From assembly GCA_016190205.1 (NCBI GenBank), contig JACPQZ010000004.1, positions 1 to 19,651 on the forward strand: DNA of 19,651 nucleotides, given 5' to 3'. Position 1 is the first letter of the stretch. Each line of letters opens with the position of its first letter. Below the pieces are notes generated by a model. It did not search any database. It saw only the letters and a program-made list of their open reading frames with translations, and was not told where the DNA came from. Shown piece by piece: positions 6,032-13,992 of the stretch. The position numbers and the translations under genes are program-made. Source of the DNA: Candidatus Omnitrophota bacterium. GTDB taxonomy: Bacteria; Omnitrophota; JACPQZ01.

Positions 6032-7273
6032 CTAACGCACCGTCTGCCCCAACTTGAATATGGGCATGAACATGGATATGACCAGGAAACCCACTATCGC
6101 ACCCATAAATATGAGCATGACGGGCTCAAAAAGCGCCGTCATCCTCTCCACGGTGGCAGAGACGCGCTCTTCATAAAAGCGGGAGAGCCGCTCGAGCATG
6201 TTGGAGAGCTCCCCGGTTTCCTCCCCCACCTGCACCATCTGGCCCACGAGGAGGGGAAAGACCCCGCTTGCGGCCAACGGCCCCGCCATGCCCTTTCCCT
6301 CCTTGACGCTCTCGCGCACTCCCTGCAGGGCTTTCTTCACGACCCTATTTTCCGTGGTGTTGACCAAAATATCCATACTGCTGACGATCGGCGTGCCGCT
6401 CTTAATAAGAGTGGCGAGACTGCTTGCGAAACGGGCCGTAGCAAGGCGGCGCAGGAGATCGCCCACCACAGGGATTTGCATGGAAAAAAAATCCACGTTC
6501 CAGCGGCCGGCCTCCGTGCGCACGTAGAGATAGCCCCCATAAGCAGCCAGGCCTCCGGCAAAGATAAGAAGGATAAAGTATTTTCGGATCAGGGTGCTCA
6601 AGCCCACCACAATGCGCGTCATGAGCGGAAGGTCTACTTCGGCCGTCGCGAATATGCCGCTAAAGACCGGGATGATAAAAACCATGAAAAAGATGATGGC
6701 GCCTCCCGAGGCGCAGACGAGAAGGATAGGATACATGAGAGCGGACACCACCTTCCGCCTTAGCGCCCCTGCTTTTTCCAGGTGATTGGCGAGCTCCTCA
6801 ATGACGGTTGAAAGCTGGCCAGTGGCTTCTCCAGTCTCCACGAGGCTCACCCAATAAGCGGAAAAAATCTTGGGGTGTTTCGCCAGGGCATTCTTGAAGC
6901 TGGATCCTTCTTCCACATCTTTCCTGACCTGCTCCGCGGCGTTGAAAAGCGCTAGGCTTTCGATCTGCTGGGAAAGAAGCGTCAGGCTTTTTAAGAGGGT
7001 GACGCCGGCATCGAGAAGCACGGCAAGCTGGCGGGCAAAGACGATGAGGTCATCGAGCTTTACAGCCCTGTGAAAGCGTCTCTGGGCGGGCTTGAGCGCC
7101 CTTGCAATTCCCGCCCCAGCCTCCCCCTTCTGCGTCCTCGCCTCCGTGACGCTGATGACCGCATAACCTTTTTCCTGAAGGTGAGAGATCACCTGCTCCT
7201 GGGTCATATCTGTGAGCGTTCCCCGCTCGATCTCCCCGCGCCTATTTCTGACCGTGTAACTAAAAACCGCCAT
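6032..7273 (-). CDS. pilC: Type IV pilus inner-membrane platform protein PilC
   Basis: A 413-aa polytopic protein of the GspF/PilC family that couples the assembly ATPase to pilin addition. It opens MAVFSYTVRNRRGEIERGTL and has two T2SSF repeats at about 74-197 and 276-398. Both start with the family pattern (DLIVFARQLAVLLDAGV; RFASSLATLIKSGTPI), and membrane segments lie at about 181-203, 231-250 and 383-404. VGEETGELSNMLERLS at 348-363 is a conserved family stretch. An upstream in-frame ATG at 7351 would lie inside pilB. I reject it because the ATG at 7273 overlaps the pilB stop as TGATG and gives the normal family N-terminus. It ends the pilP-pilQ-pilB-pilC operon. Confidence 0.93.
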   Translation of the reverse strand: MAVFSYTVRNRRGEIERGTLTDMTQEQVISHLQEKGYAVISVTEARTQKGEAGAGIARALKPAQRRFHRAVKLDDLIVFARQLAVLLDAGVTLLKSLTLLSQQIESLALFNAAEQVRKDVEEGSSFKNALAKHPKIFSAYWVSLVETGEATGQLSTVIEELANHLEKAGALRRKVVSALMYPILLVCASGGAIIFFMVFIIPVFSGIFATAEVDLPLMTRIVVGLSTLIRKYFILLIFAGGLAAYGGYLYVRTEAGRWNVDFFSMQIPVVGDLLRRLATARFASSLATLIKSGTPIVSSMDILVNTTENRVVKKALQGVRESVKEGKGMAGPLAASGVFPLLVGQMVQVGEETGELSNMLERLSRFYEERVSATVERMTALFEPVMLIFMGAIVGFLVISMFMPIFKLGQTVR

Positions 7274-8982
7274 CAGTCCCCCACCGTAACGCCCGCCACT
7301 TCCTCCAGGCTCGTGATCCCTCTTTTTGCCTTCTCGAGCCCGCTCTCCCACAGGGTCATCATGCCCGCTTTCTTAGACTCCTGCCTTAAAAGCTCCGCCC
7401 TGGGTTTCTCATTAATGACATTCTTAAGGGCCTCACTCACAAAAAACATCTCATAAATGGCGCACCGCCCGTGGTAGCCTGTATTCCGGCATTCCGGACA
7501 GCCCCTGGGTTTATAAATAGTGTGCCCCGCCAGGTTGAGCTTTTGGGCAAGCTCCGGCTTCGGCTCGAAAGACTCCCGGCAGTTCTCGCACAGGCGGCGG
7601 ACGAGCCTTTGGGCCACGACCAGGACCACGGCGCTTGAAACGAGGAAGGGCTCCACCCCGATGTCCACGAGGCGCGTGACGGCCGACGGGGCGTCGTTGG
7701 TGTGCAGGGTGGAGAGAACCAGGTGGCCCGTCAGGGCCGCCTTGACACAGATCTCGGCCGTCTCCAGGTCTCGCACCTCGCCCACCATAATGATGTCCGG
7801 GTCCTGCCGTAAAAAAGCCCTTAAGCCCGCCGCGAAGGTGAGCCCGATTTGGGGCTTCGTCTGCACCTGATTGACGCCATCGAGGCGGTATTCCACGGGG
7901 TCCTCGATGGTCAAGATGTTTTTTTCGGGAGTCCGGATACGCCTCAAGGCCGCATAGAGCGTGGTCGTCTTGCCGCTTCCCGTGGGGCCTGTAAGAAAAA
8001 CGAGGCCATAGGGCCTCTTGATGGCCCGCTCGAATAGGGCGAGATGGGCGGGTTCAAAACCCAGGTCTTCCAGGTTTTCCGGCATCGCGCCCTTATCCAG
8101 GATGCGGATCACCACCTTTTCTCCATAGATGGCCGGGATGGAGCTTACCCGCAAATCCACAAGCTTGTTGTCCACCTTAATGCCAAAGCCGCCGTCCTGG
8201 GGCAGGCGTTTCTCGGCAATGTCGAGCTTCGCCAGAATTTTCACCCGTGAGACCAGAGCAGGCAGAAGGGCCGTCGAGGGAGGCGGGATCTCATACAGGA
8301 CCCCGTCGATCCTGAACCGGATCACGACACGGCTTTGAAAAGGCTCTAGGTGGATGTCGCTCGCGCGGTCTTTGACGGCCTGCATGAGCAGGAGGTTGAC
8401 GAGCTTTACGACCGGCGCCTCTTCCGCCCGCGCGATCAGGCGGTCGAGCGAGAGCTCCTCCTTTTCAATGGTAATGGCCTCGACCTTGCTGTCGTCGGCC
8501 GAGTATGAGCTCTGCACGGCTTCTTTAAGAAAATCATGCGCTCCATAGATCTCGTTGATCGCGTTCTCGACGTCGCTCTTCGTGGAGATGACGGGGTTGA
8601 CCTCGCACTTGGCCATGCGGCGGACATTGTCCGTCGTCATGAGATCCAGGGGGTCCACGAAGGCGCAGGTCATGGAACCCAGGTGTTTGGAGAGAGGCAC
8701 CACGAGGTGCGACCGGGCAAACTCCTCCGGGATAAACTCGCGCAGGTTTTGGGTGATTGCCGGCTCTATGACGGAATGGGTGAGAGAAAGGTAGGGAATC
8801 CCCAGCTGTTTTCCCAGGGCATCCACGATGTCTTTTTCGGCCAGGACCCCGAGACGGACCAGGATCTCCCCAATCCTTCCGCCCTCCTGTTTCTGGGTCT
8901 CCGTGGCATGCACGAGCTCCTCCTGGGTGATATAACCGCCCTTAATAAGGAGCTCGCCCAGCTTGACCTTGGATTTTCTCAA
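7273..8982 (-). CDS. pilB: Type IV pilus assembly ATPase PilB (GspE family) with MshEN domain
   Basis: A 569-aa secretion ATPase. Residues 7-61 form an MshEN-type N-terminal domain with two 24-residue motifs (7-30 and 36-59) separated by five residues, the arrangement known to bind c-di-GMP. The catalytic core has Walker A GPTGSGKTT at 332-340, Asp box EDPVEY at 360-365, Walker B IIMVGEVRD at 397-405 and His box GHLVLSTLHTND at 419-430. A zinc tetracysteine motif uses C465, C468, C495 and C498. The start is TTG, overlapping the secretin stop as TTGA. It is kept because the MshEN motif begins only a few residues later. The neighbours pilQ, pilC, pilA and pilT favour PilB over GspE. Loss of the first motif's Arg (Lys7 here) is the only visible deviation. 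Confidence 0.92.
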   Translation of the reverse strand: MRKSKVKLGELLIKGGYITQEELVHATETQKQEGGRIGEILVRLGVLAEKDIVDALGKQLGIPYLSLTHSVIEPAITQNLREFIPEEFARSHLVVPLSKHLGSMTCAFVDPLDLMTTDNVRRMAKCEVNPVISTKSDVENAINEIYGAHDFLKEAVQSSYSADDSKVEAITIEKEELSLDRLIARAEEAPVVKLVNLLLMQAVKDRASDIHLEPFQSRVVIRFRIDGVLYEIPPPSTALLPALVSRVKILAKLDIAEKRLPQDGGFGIKVDNKLVDLRVSSIPAIYGEKVVIRILDKGAMPENLEDLGFEPAHLALFERAIKRPYGLVFLTGPTGSGKTTTLYAALRRIRTPEKNILTIEDPVEYRLDGVNQVQTKPQIGLTFAAGLRAFLRQDPDIIMVGEVRDLETAEICVKAALTGHLVLSTLHTNDAPSAVTRLVDIGVEPFLVSSAVVLVVAQRLVRRLCENCRESFEPKPELAQKLNLAGHTIYKPRGCPECRNTGYHGRCAIYEMFFVSEALKNVINEKPRAELLRQESKKAGMMTLWESGLEKAKRGITSLEEVAGVTVGD

Positions 8983-10631
8983 TGTTCGATCCCGTCGGTG
9001 AGGCGTTTGACGGCTTCGTCGATCTTAATCTCTCTCTCCTCGTGCGCGCCGGCGTAGTCCAAAAGACTCTGTTCCCTCTCTCCCATCCCGCCCAGGGCCG
9101 TCATTGCGTCCGCACCAGGCCGGTCCAGAGAAACGCTCACCTCACCCCCGGGGACAAACTCGCCTCCAGCCATGTGAAAATTGCTTTCCTGAACCACGTG
9201 GGGCGTGATGAACATGACAAGCTCCCGGTCGGTGTCGTTGTGGTCCACGCGCGTGAACAGATATCCGACGAGCGGCATGTCGCCCAGGAGGGGCACCTTG
9301 CGGATGGTCTCGGTGTTGTCTTTGCTGATTAAGCCGCCGATCACGATGGTCTCACCGTCGGTGACGCGCACGGTGCTCTTGCTGCTGCGGATGCGAGGAT
9401 CCAGGAAGGAGGCCCCGGAAAGGCCGGTGGGTTTGGTGTCAATCACGGACGGCTCCACGAGCATCGTGATGTATCCGAAATCGTTCACCTGCGGCGTGAC
9501 GCGCAGGGAAATACCGGTCTCGACGCGCTCGGCCGTGTTCTGCGCCTCCGCACCCAGCCCCGAAGACGTCTCCGCCACGGTCGTGACATTGGCAATGGAC
9601 GCCTGGGTCGTGAGCTTGATGACCGCGGCCTCATTGGCCAAGGTCAAGATGCGCGGCCGGGCCAGGATCTCGGTATCCGTATTTTGGGTCAAGAGATCCA
9701 AGGTCATGTCCAAACTGTTGAAGCCCAAGGTGCCGGCCGTGATGGTGCCGTCGGTCCCTTTGTTAAACTTGCTCAAACGCCCTATCCCCAGATTGAACGG
9801 CCAGGAGGTGGGCCGGCTCGCCCCTGAGGCGGTTAGGACTTCTCCATCCGTGCCCGTGCCCCACTCAAACCCGATGTCATCCACTATCTGGGTGGTCGTG
9901 TCGAGGATATCAGCCGCGATCATGACCTGCGGGGTGCGGCTGTCCAGGCGCGCAATCGTCTCTGCGATTGTTTCCATGCGCTCCGGGGTGTCCGTCACAA
10001 TGAGGCTATTGGTCCTCTGGTCGGCCACGAGCTTGCCGTGCTCGGAGAGCATTTCTTCTATGACCTTATCAATCCCCTCCGTCGGCTCGCCGGACTGTTC
10101 GAGCTCAAGGGAGGGCAAAAGCTGGGATGTGGCCCCGCCGGACGAGCCCCCCAATGAGGTTCCGGCACCACCCCCCTGCACCGCAAACCCGAACCCGGTC
10201 ACCCGCGCGTACTGAAGCTTAAAGATACGCGTCTCCGTGGGGACATAGGCCGCCGGCGGCTCATCTACGATAAAGATGTCGCTTTCTTCGAGCTGGCGGT
10301 ACGTGAGGCCTGTGGCGTTGATGATGGAGGTGAGGGCGTCTTCCACCGAAACCTCAGATACATAGAGCGTCACCTTTCTCTCCTTGACCTCCTCCCCGGC
10401 AATAAAATTAAGCCCCGACTGCTGGGAAAATGCCTTGAGGAGGTCCTTGAGTTCGACCTCCTGCATGTTCATGGAGATACGCGGGATGGAGGCTTGAGCC
10501 AGGTCAGGTGAGACATCGGCCAGGCTGGCGAGCTGTATCGCTTCGCCGGCGTGGATTAGGGAGGGTCCGATCAAACCCGTCCCGGGTGTGGTCAGCAAAA
10601 GAAATGTCAGGAAACAAGCGGTCGTTTTCAT
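8979..10631 (-). CDS. pilQ: Type IV pilus secretin PilQ (short form)
   Basis: A 550-aa outer-membrane secretin. A signal peptide covers about residues 1-28. An STN/N0 domain lies at about 52-124 (ELKDLLKAFSQQSGLNFIAG), then an N1 domain at about 133-228 with a Gly/Ser-rich insertion at 152-166, then the barrel at about 235-480. The barrel carries the signature VPLLGDMPLVGYLF (446-459) and ends LVMFITPHVV. It is short for PilQ because no AMIN peptidoglycan-binding domains precede N0. A charged tail of about 60 residues follows the barrel. AAAGGGGTGAG just before the ATG is the ribosome site. It follows the pilP-like gene across a spacer holding heptamer repeats and overlaps pilB by four bases. 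Assignment to the pilus rather than the secretion system rests on this context. Confidence 0.9.
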   Translation of the reverse strand: MKTTACFLTFLLLTTPGTGLIGPSLIHAGEAIQLASLADVSPDLAQASIPRISMNMQEVELKDLLKAFSQQSGLNFIAGEEVKERKVTLYVSEVSVEDALTSIINATGLTYRQLEESDIFIVDEPPAAYVPTETRIFKLQYARVTGFGFAVQGGGAGTSLGGSSGGATSQLLPSLELEQSGEPTEGIDKVIEEMLSEHGKLVADQRTNSLIVTDTPERMETIAETIARLDSRTPQVMIAADILDTTTQIVDDIGFEWGTGTDGEVLTASGASRPTSWPFNLGIGRLSKFNKGTDGTITAGTLGFNSLDMTLDLLTQNTDTEILARPRILTLANEAAVIKLTTQASIANVTTVAETSSGLGAEAQNTAERVETGISLRVTPQVNDFGYITMLVEPSVIDTKPTGLSGASFLDPRIRSSKSTVRVTDGETIVIGGLISKDNTETIRKVPLLGDMPLVGYLFTRVDHNDTDRELVMFITPHVVQESNFHMAGGEFVPGGEVSVSLDRPGADAMTALGGMGEREQSLLDYAGAHEEREIKIDEAVKRLTDGIEH

Positions 10632-10665
10632 CTACTCACCCCTTTATTTAGTTTATAGCCTCTCC

Positions 10666-10703
10666 CGTACTGCGTACAGCGTACTGCGTATTGCGTACTG
10701 CGA
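10666..10703. repeat. Tandem heptamer repeat in the pilP-pilQ spacer
   Basis: Five tandem 7-base units of the form CGTACTG (variants CGTACAG and CGTATTG) run from 10666 to 10700, followed by a partial unit. The same family occurs inside gspK about 8 kb away. It lies in the 80-base spacer between the pilP-like gene and the pilQ ribosome site and so becomes part of the transcript. Confidence 0.85.
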
Positions 10704-10711
10704 TACTCTTC

Positions 10712-11362
10712 TTAATAAGAAGGCTCGGCGTCCGGCTCATATGGCATGCCTGGACTGTAGGCCATCCCGCTGTCGAGCCTTCCTCCCTCGTCCTTGTCGT
10801 ATTGCGAACGAACCGCCAGGACGAAATCCTTTCCTTTATATTCCACGTGCACGCCCTGCGCATCCAGGCCCGTGATGAGCGCGCCCTGAACAGTGTCTCC
10901 CACGCGCACGACCTGATTACCGATAATGGCCTGGGCAGGCTCCACTCCCCAAATAAGCCCCTTCACCTCCAATTTGGGCGGTTCCACAGGTAAATCGATG
11001 GGGACCATGAGTGGAGTCTCCGCCGCCGGCGGGCCGACGGGCCCGGGCGGAACAGGCTTGGGTTTAGTGAGAAGTGCGATCAGGGCCTCTGGTTTCTGCA
11101 GGGGGTCACGATACCCATGACCCTCATAGGCCACCTCCTTCAAAACATCCCCTCCTTTTTCAGGCCCGGCCTCGCCCTCGACCGGACCGGGGGCCGCTTC
11201 CTCATCCGGTCGTTCGGCGGCAGTAATCATCTGCTGAATCTCGCCGGCCCGTTCTTCATTGCGCGACTTCGAGTGCCCCCGTGCGATACTGCGCACCAGC
11301 ACAAGCCCAAAGACCGCGAGGAGTGCCGCGACAATGAGGAGCTCCCGCTTCTGTCTATCCAT
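10712..11362 (-). CDS. pilP: PilP/GspC-like inner-membrane protein
   Basis: A 216-aa protein with one N-terminal membrane segment at about 8-24 (ELLIVAALLAVFGLVLVRS), a long charged and Pro-rich linker, and a C-terminal beta domain at about 128-188 (PKLEVKGLIWGVEPAQAIIGN, quoted by its ends, then VVRVGDTVQG and VEYKGKDFVL). That domain matches the HR/PilP fold that contacts the secretin N0 domain. Classical PilP is a lipoprotein; no lipobox cysteine is present here and the anchor is a membrane helix, as in GspC. The ATG overlaps the stop of the upstream helix-turn-helix gene by eight bases. It lies directly before pilQ, the expected partner. The short tail after the domain is Tyr/Pro/Asp-rich. 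Confidence 0.75.
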   Translation of the reverse strand: MDRQKRELLIVAALLAVFGLVLVRSIARGHSKSRNEERAGEIQQMITAAERPDEEAAPGPVEGEAGPEKGGDVLKEVAYEGHGYRDPLQKPEALIALLTKPKPVPPGPVGPPAAETPLMVPIDLPVEPPKLEVKGLIWGVEPAQAIIGNQVVRVGDTVQGALITGLDAQGVHVEYKGKDFVLAVRSQYDKDEGGRLDSGMAYSPGMPYEPDAEPSY

Positions 11363-11582
11363 GATTGTTGCTCTCTCGTTCGTGCGACAGGACAGGCCTG
11401 CGGATCATATTTTTGTACCTCAATAGTTTCTGGATATCCGAGGGCGTAAACAACCTGAAGTTGTTACGGTCCCGGTAGACCTCGGGGATCTTGCCCTCCC
11501 GCAGCCATTTGTAGAGCGTGTTGCGCGCGATCTTTACCCGCCGGAGCACCTCTAGCGTGGTGTAGAGCTTTTTGGTCATCAT
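11355..11582 (-). CDS. Small MerR/excisionase-like helix-turn-helix regulator
   Basis: A 75-aa protein with a MerR-superfamily (HTH_17/excisionase-like) DNA-binding fold. TTLEVLRRVKIARNTLYKWL forms helix-turn-helix at about 8-27, followed by a wing (NNFRLFTPSDIQKLL, about 40-54) and a basic tail. The open frame extends upstream to 11753 but the extra 57 residues look non-coding. The double ATG at 11582/11579 fits the domain start and lies about 50 bases downstream of a good promoter. No strong Shine-Dalgarno site is visible. It overlaps the pilP-like gene by eight bases and so leads the operon ending in pilQ-pilB-pilC. I infer a regulatory role for that operon; it could also be structural DNA-binding debris from an excisionase. 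Confidence 0.7.
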   Translation of the reverse strand: MMTKKLYTTLEVLRRVKIARNTLYKWLREGKIPEVYRDRNNFRLFTPSDIQKLLRYKNMIRRPVLSHERESNNHG

Positions 11583-11640
11583 ATTCAAGCTATACCAAGG
11601 TTCATCAACTTCGACTCGCCATAAGTCTAGGATGGCAGTC

Positions 11641-11669
11641 AGTATCCCATAGCCCCGCCTAGGCGTCAA
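11641..11669 (-). promoter_or_regulatory. Promoter of the HTH-pilP-pilQ-pilB-pilC operon
   Basis: On the minus strand -35 TTGACG (11664-11669) and -10 GATACT (11641-11646) are separated by 17 bases. Transcription would start near 11634, about 50 bases before the HTH gene. The 10-bp palindrome CGCCTAGGCG (11656-11665) overlaps the -35 and spacer, where MerR-type regulators bind. Confidence 0.5.
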
Positions 11670-11671
11670 GG

Positions 11672-11696
11672 TCAAATGGCTTGCAGGTTCAAATGG
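11672..11696 (-). repeat. Pair of 8-base direct repeats upstream of the promoter
   Basis: On the minus strand CCATTTGA occurs twice (11689-11696 and 11672-11679), 17 bases apart start to start. The second copy ends two bases before the -35 hexamer. The rest of the spacer 11583-11765 shows no gene or clear terminator. An activator site is inferred from position alone. Confidence 0.4.
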
Positions 11697-11765
11697 AGTG
11701 AAAGGCAAAACTAGTTGTGGGGTTCTTGATCGGGCGGCGGGTAGAAGACCCACAAGGGATGGGGA

Positions 11766-12377
11766 TTACTTTTTCGGCCTGATTCCCGCCAATACCACGT
11801 GGACCGTCCCGCGGGGGGAAAAGGCGTCATCCCCGCCCGGAACGGACTCCATCCACGGTTGAGCGTCACGTCCGTATCCGCCGTAGCTTCTCGTAAGCCC
11901 TGCGGACTCGAGGGCCCTTAGATCTACAGACTCGATTCGGATGTGGGGACCCTGCGACTCGATCCGGCTCAAGAGCGTGCCGAGGGAATGGTAGGTACAC
12001 ACGAGGTCAATGGAGACCGGCTGGATCTCGACAAAAGTTTCATCGCGCACCGCCTGGGGCTCGATGCCGTTCACAGTTATCCCCAGCTCCGCGGCGAGGC
12101 GGTTGACGAGCTGGACAAGATCAGAGGCCTCGCGGAAACCACCCAACCGGGCCTCACCCTCCGCCACCTTTTTCTCTTCTTCCTCTAACGAGCGAATGAC
12201 CGCGAGCTTACCTTTAAATTCGACGGCATCGATCTCAAGCTGTGACGTCTCGCGGGTTCTCATCTTGTAGATGCCCTGATAGCCGATGAGATATATAACG
12301 AGGATAAGGCTTACGGAAATCAGGATATTGAATTGTGTCCCGCTCAGCTTCAGCCGGTCCTTTAAATCAAAGGCCAT
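11766..12377 (-). CDS. pilO: Type IV pilus alignment protein PilO
   Basis: A 203-aa bitopic inner-membrane protein. A short cytoplasmic N-terminus precedes a membrane helix at about 16-36, then a charged coiled-coil region (about 40-78, with EEEEKK), then a ferredoxin-like periplasmic domain from about 80 (LVQLVNRLAAELGITVNGIEP, quoted by its ends; IDLVCTYHSLGTLLSRIE). Those last patterns are typical of PilO. In the known complex PilO pairs with PilN and contacts PilP. It starts 21 bases after the PilM-PilN fusion gene and is the last gene of the pilV-W-X-MN-O group. The tail after about residue 157 is Gly/Ser/Asp-rich and then returns to a final strand VHVVLAGI. Confidence 0.88.
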   Translation of the reverse strand: MAFDLKDRLKLSGTQFNILISVSLILVIYLIGYQGIYKMRTRETSQLEIDAVEFKGKLAVIRSLEEEEKKVAEGEARLGGFREASDLVQLVNRLAAELGITVNGIEPQAVRDETFVEIQPVSIDLVCTYHSLGTLLSRIESQGPHIRIESVDLRALESAGLTRSYGGYGRDAQPWMESVPGGDDAFSPRGTVHVVLAGIRPKK

Positions 12378-12398
12378 GTTCTTATGGAGTCCTTTCCC

Positions 12399-13976
12399 CT
12401 ACTCCGTCGCGCACGAGATTCGAAATTGGTTGATAGGTACTTCCCCCAACATGCTTCTCCGCACCGAGACAAGCTGGGGCTCTTTAAGGCCTGCGAGAAA
12501 TTGCTTATTCTTTTTGAGGGTATCGACCCAGGAAATGACCCACTCGCGGCTCGCCTCGGGGGGGTCAGAATACACCCCGCCCTCGATAGACAATCCCGAC
12601 TCAGCGCCCTGCGCCTCCTGTCTTCCCCGGCCCTTCCCTGCTCGAGACTCCGCCGAGCCTCCAAATGCCAGGTGCTCCAGCCAGAAGCCGTCGGGCAAGA
12701 TTTCTGCCAAGGCATTAAATTTAGGAGTAAGCTTGATCCCCCCCTTGACATACGCCTGAATGACCCGCTGCCTTTCAATAGTATCCTGCTTCAGCTTCTC
12801 AAGCTCCTGGATCGTCAGATGGCCCCTTTCATTTGCCGCTAGCTGGCTCTTAAGTTCTAACCAGGGCCCCCTGGCCTGCTTGACCTGAACGGAAGTTAAA
12901 AAGTGGATCAGCAGAAGTATTAAGGCCCCTGCCAGCACTTCTTGAAACAAGAGCTTGCTATTGGCCTTTAGCGTGGCCTCGTGTTTACGGCTTTCAGGGA
13001 CGAGATTGAGCTCGAAAGGTCCGGCCTTCGCCCCCCTCAAGGCAAGCCCGAAAGCTGCGCTTAAGGAAGGAAGGAGTGACTGCGCCCCCCCGCCAAACAC
13101 GCTGACATCCCCCACCGTCACGGGCACGGCCAGGTCGTTCTTGAGCTTGGGTTCCCAGGCCGCCACACGGTCTTCACCGGACAAAATAACCGTCTCGACC
13201 GAATGCGGCGCGAACTGGCGTTTAAAATAATCCAGGGTAAGAGCGAGCTCGCTCTGCACCGTCTCATAAGAGCCCTCGGGGTCCGTGGAAATAGTGATAT
13301 CTCGGGAAAGATACGGAACCCCGTCCCTGACCACGGTGACATTCGCCAGGTCCTGACCGCCCGAAGAAAGAATGGCGTATATCCCCTTCTGGGTCACCTG
13401 CTTCGCCTCCAGGAAGGCTCTTAAAACCGCAAGCGGCGTGGGATCCAGGGCCGTCACCTTGAGTCCCGCCTGTTCCACGATATCCAGCTGGTTCGACACC
13501 GCCTCCTTAAGGGCAGCAACGCACACGACCCCCATGCGCTCATCTCCCTGCTCTTCGAGCACCTCAAAATCCATTTCCAGATCTTCCATCTTGAATGGGA
13601 CGTGCCGCTTGGCCTCGAAGCGCAGGGCATTGGCCCTTTCTTCCGCAGGGATCCGGACCATCTGGAAGTAGCGCATCACGAGCTCCCGCCCGGGGATGGA
13701 TGTTACGACCTCCCGGTCCTTGATCTTATAAGTGGTCCAGGCCTCGCGGACGGCGTCGATCACCGCCTCCCGGCACCGCTCCCGGTAGTGTTCTTCCTGC
13801 TCGCCCTGCTTGTGCTCCGGGCGCCGGATCTCGACCTGGCCGCTCTTTAAGACACGGATCTTCCCAAACACGTTGACCACACTCACGACGTCCACGGTGT
13901 GGGAACCGATAAATAGACCCGTCCCCCGTTTATAGACATTGAATAGCGAAGACCGGAGTCTTTTAGGCAGGATCAT
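12399..13976 (-). CDS. pilM: PilM-PilN fusion protein of the type IV pilus
   Basis: A 525-aa protein that joins two normally separate subunits. Residues 1-317 form the actin-like cytoplasmic PilM domain (GLFIGSHTVDVVSV near 20; FEAKRHVPFKMEDLEMDFEVL at 120-140, quoted by its ends; GGGAQSLLPSLSAAFGLALR). FELNLVPE at 321-328 then corresponds to the PilN N-terminal INLLP peptide that normally docks in the PilM groove. A membrane helix at about 343-363, a coiled coil (about 370-410) and a PilN-like periplasmic domain (FNALAEILPDGFWLEHL, 420-436) follow. An Arg/Gly/Glu-rich loop lies at about 441-460. The gene lies between pilX and pilO, as pilMNO order predicts. The first ATG is kept, although its ribosome site is weak. 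A paralogous fusion lies at 16058-17524. Confidence 0.9.
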   Translation of the reverse strand: MILPKRLRSSLFNVYKRGTGLFIGSHTVDVVSVVNVFGKIRVLKSGQVEIRRPEHKQGEQEEHYRERCREAVIDAVREAWTTYKIKDREVVTSIPGRELVMRYFQMVRIPAEERANALRFEAKRHVPFKMEDLEMDFEVLEEQGDERMGVVCVAALKEAVSNQLDIVEQAGLKVTALDPTPLAVLRAFLEAKQVTQKGIYAILSSGGQDLANVTVVRDGVPYLSRDITISTDPEGSYETVQSELALTLDYFKRQFAPHSVETVILSGEDRVAAWEPKLKNDLAVPVTVGDVSVFGGGAQSLLPSLSAAFGLALRGAKAGPFELNLVPESRKHEATLKANSKLLFQEVLAGALILLLIHFLTSVQVKQARGPWLELKSQLAANERGHLTIQELEKLKQDTIERQRVIQAYVKGGIKLTPKFNALAEILPDGFWLEHLAFGGSAESRAGKGRGRQEAQGAESGLSIEGGVYSDPPEASREWVISWVDTLKKNKQFLAGLKEPQLVSVRRSMLGEVPINQFRISCATE

Positions 13977-13992
13977 GCTGTATCGTTTTTCA

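Noticed and set aside
7274-7351. Longer pilC start at 7351 adding 26 residues
   Set aside because: Lies within pilB, and the extra residues (Gly/Arg/Glu-rich) do not match the family N-terminus; TGATG coupling at 7273 is convincing.
9205-10215. 336-codon plus-strand open frame opposite pilQ
   Set aside because: Ser/Val/Thr-rich shadow of the secretin sequence; no promoter or ribosome site.
11583-11753. N-terminal extension of the HTH gene
   Set aside because: It contains the predicted promoter, and its translation does not resemble protein; the start at 11582 fits the HTH domain.
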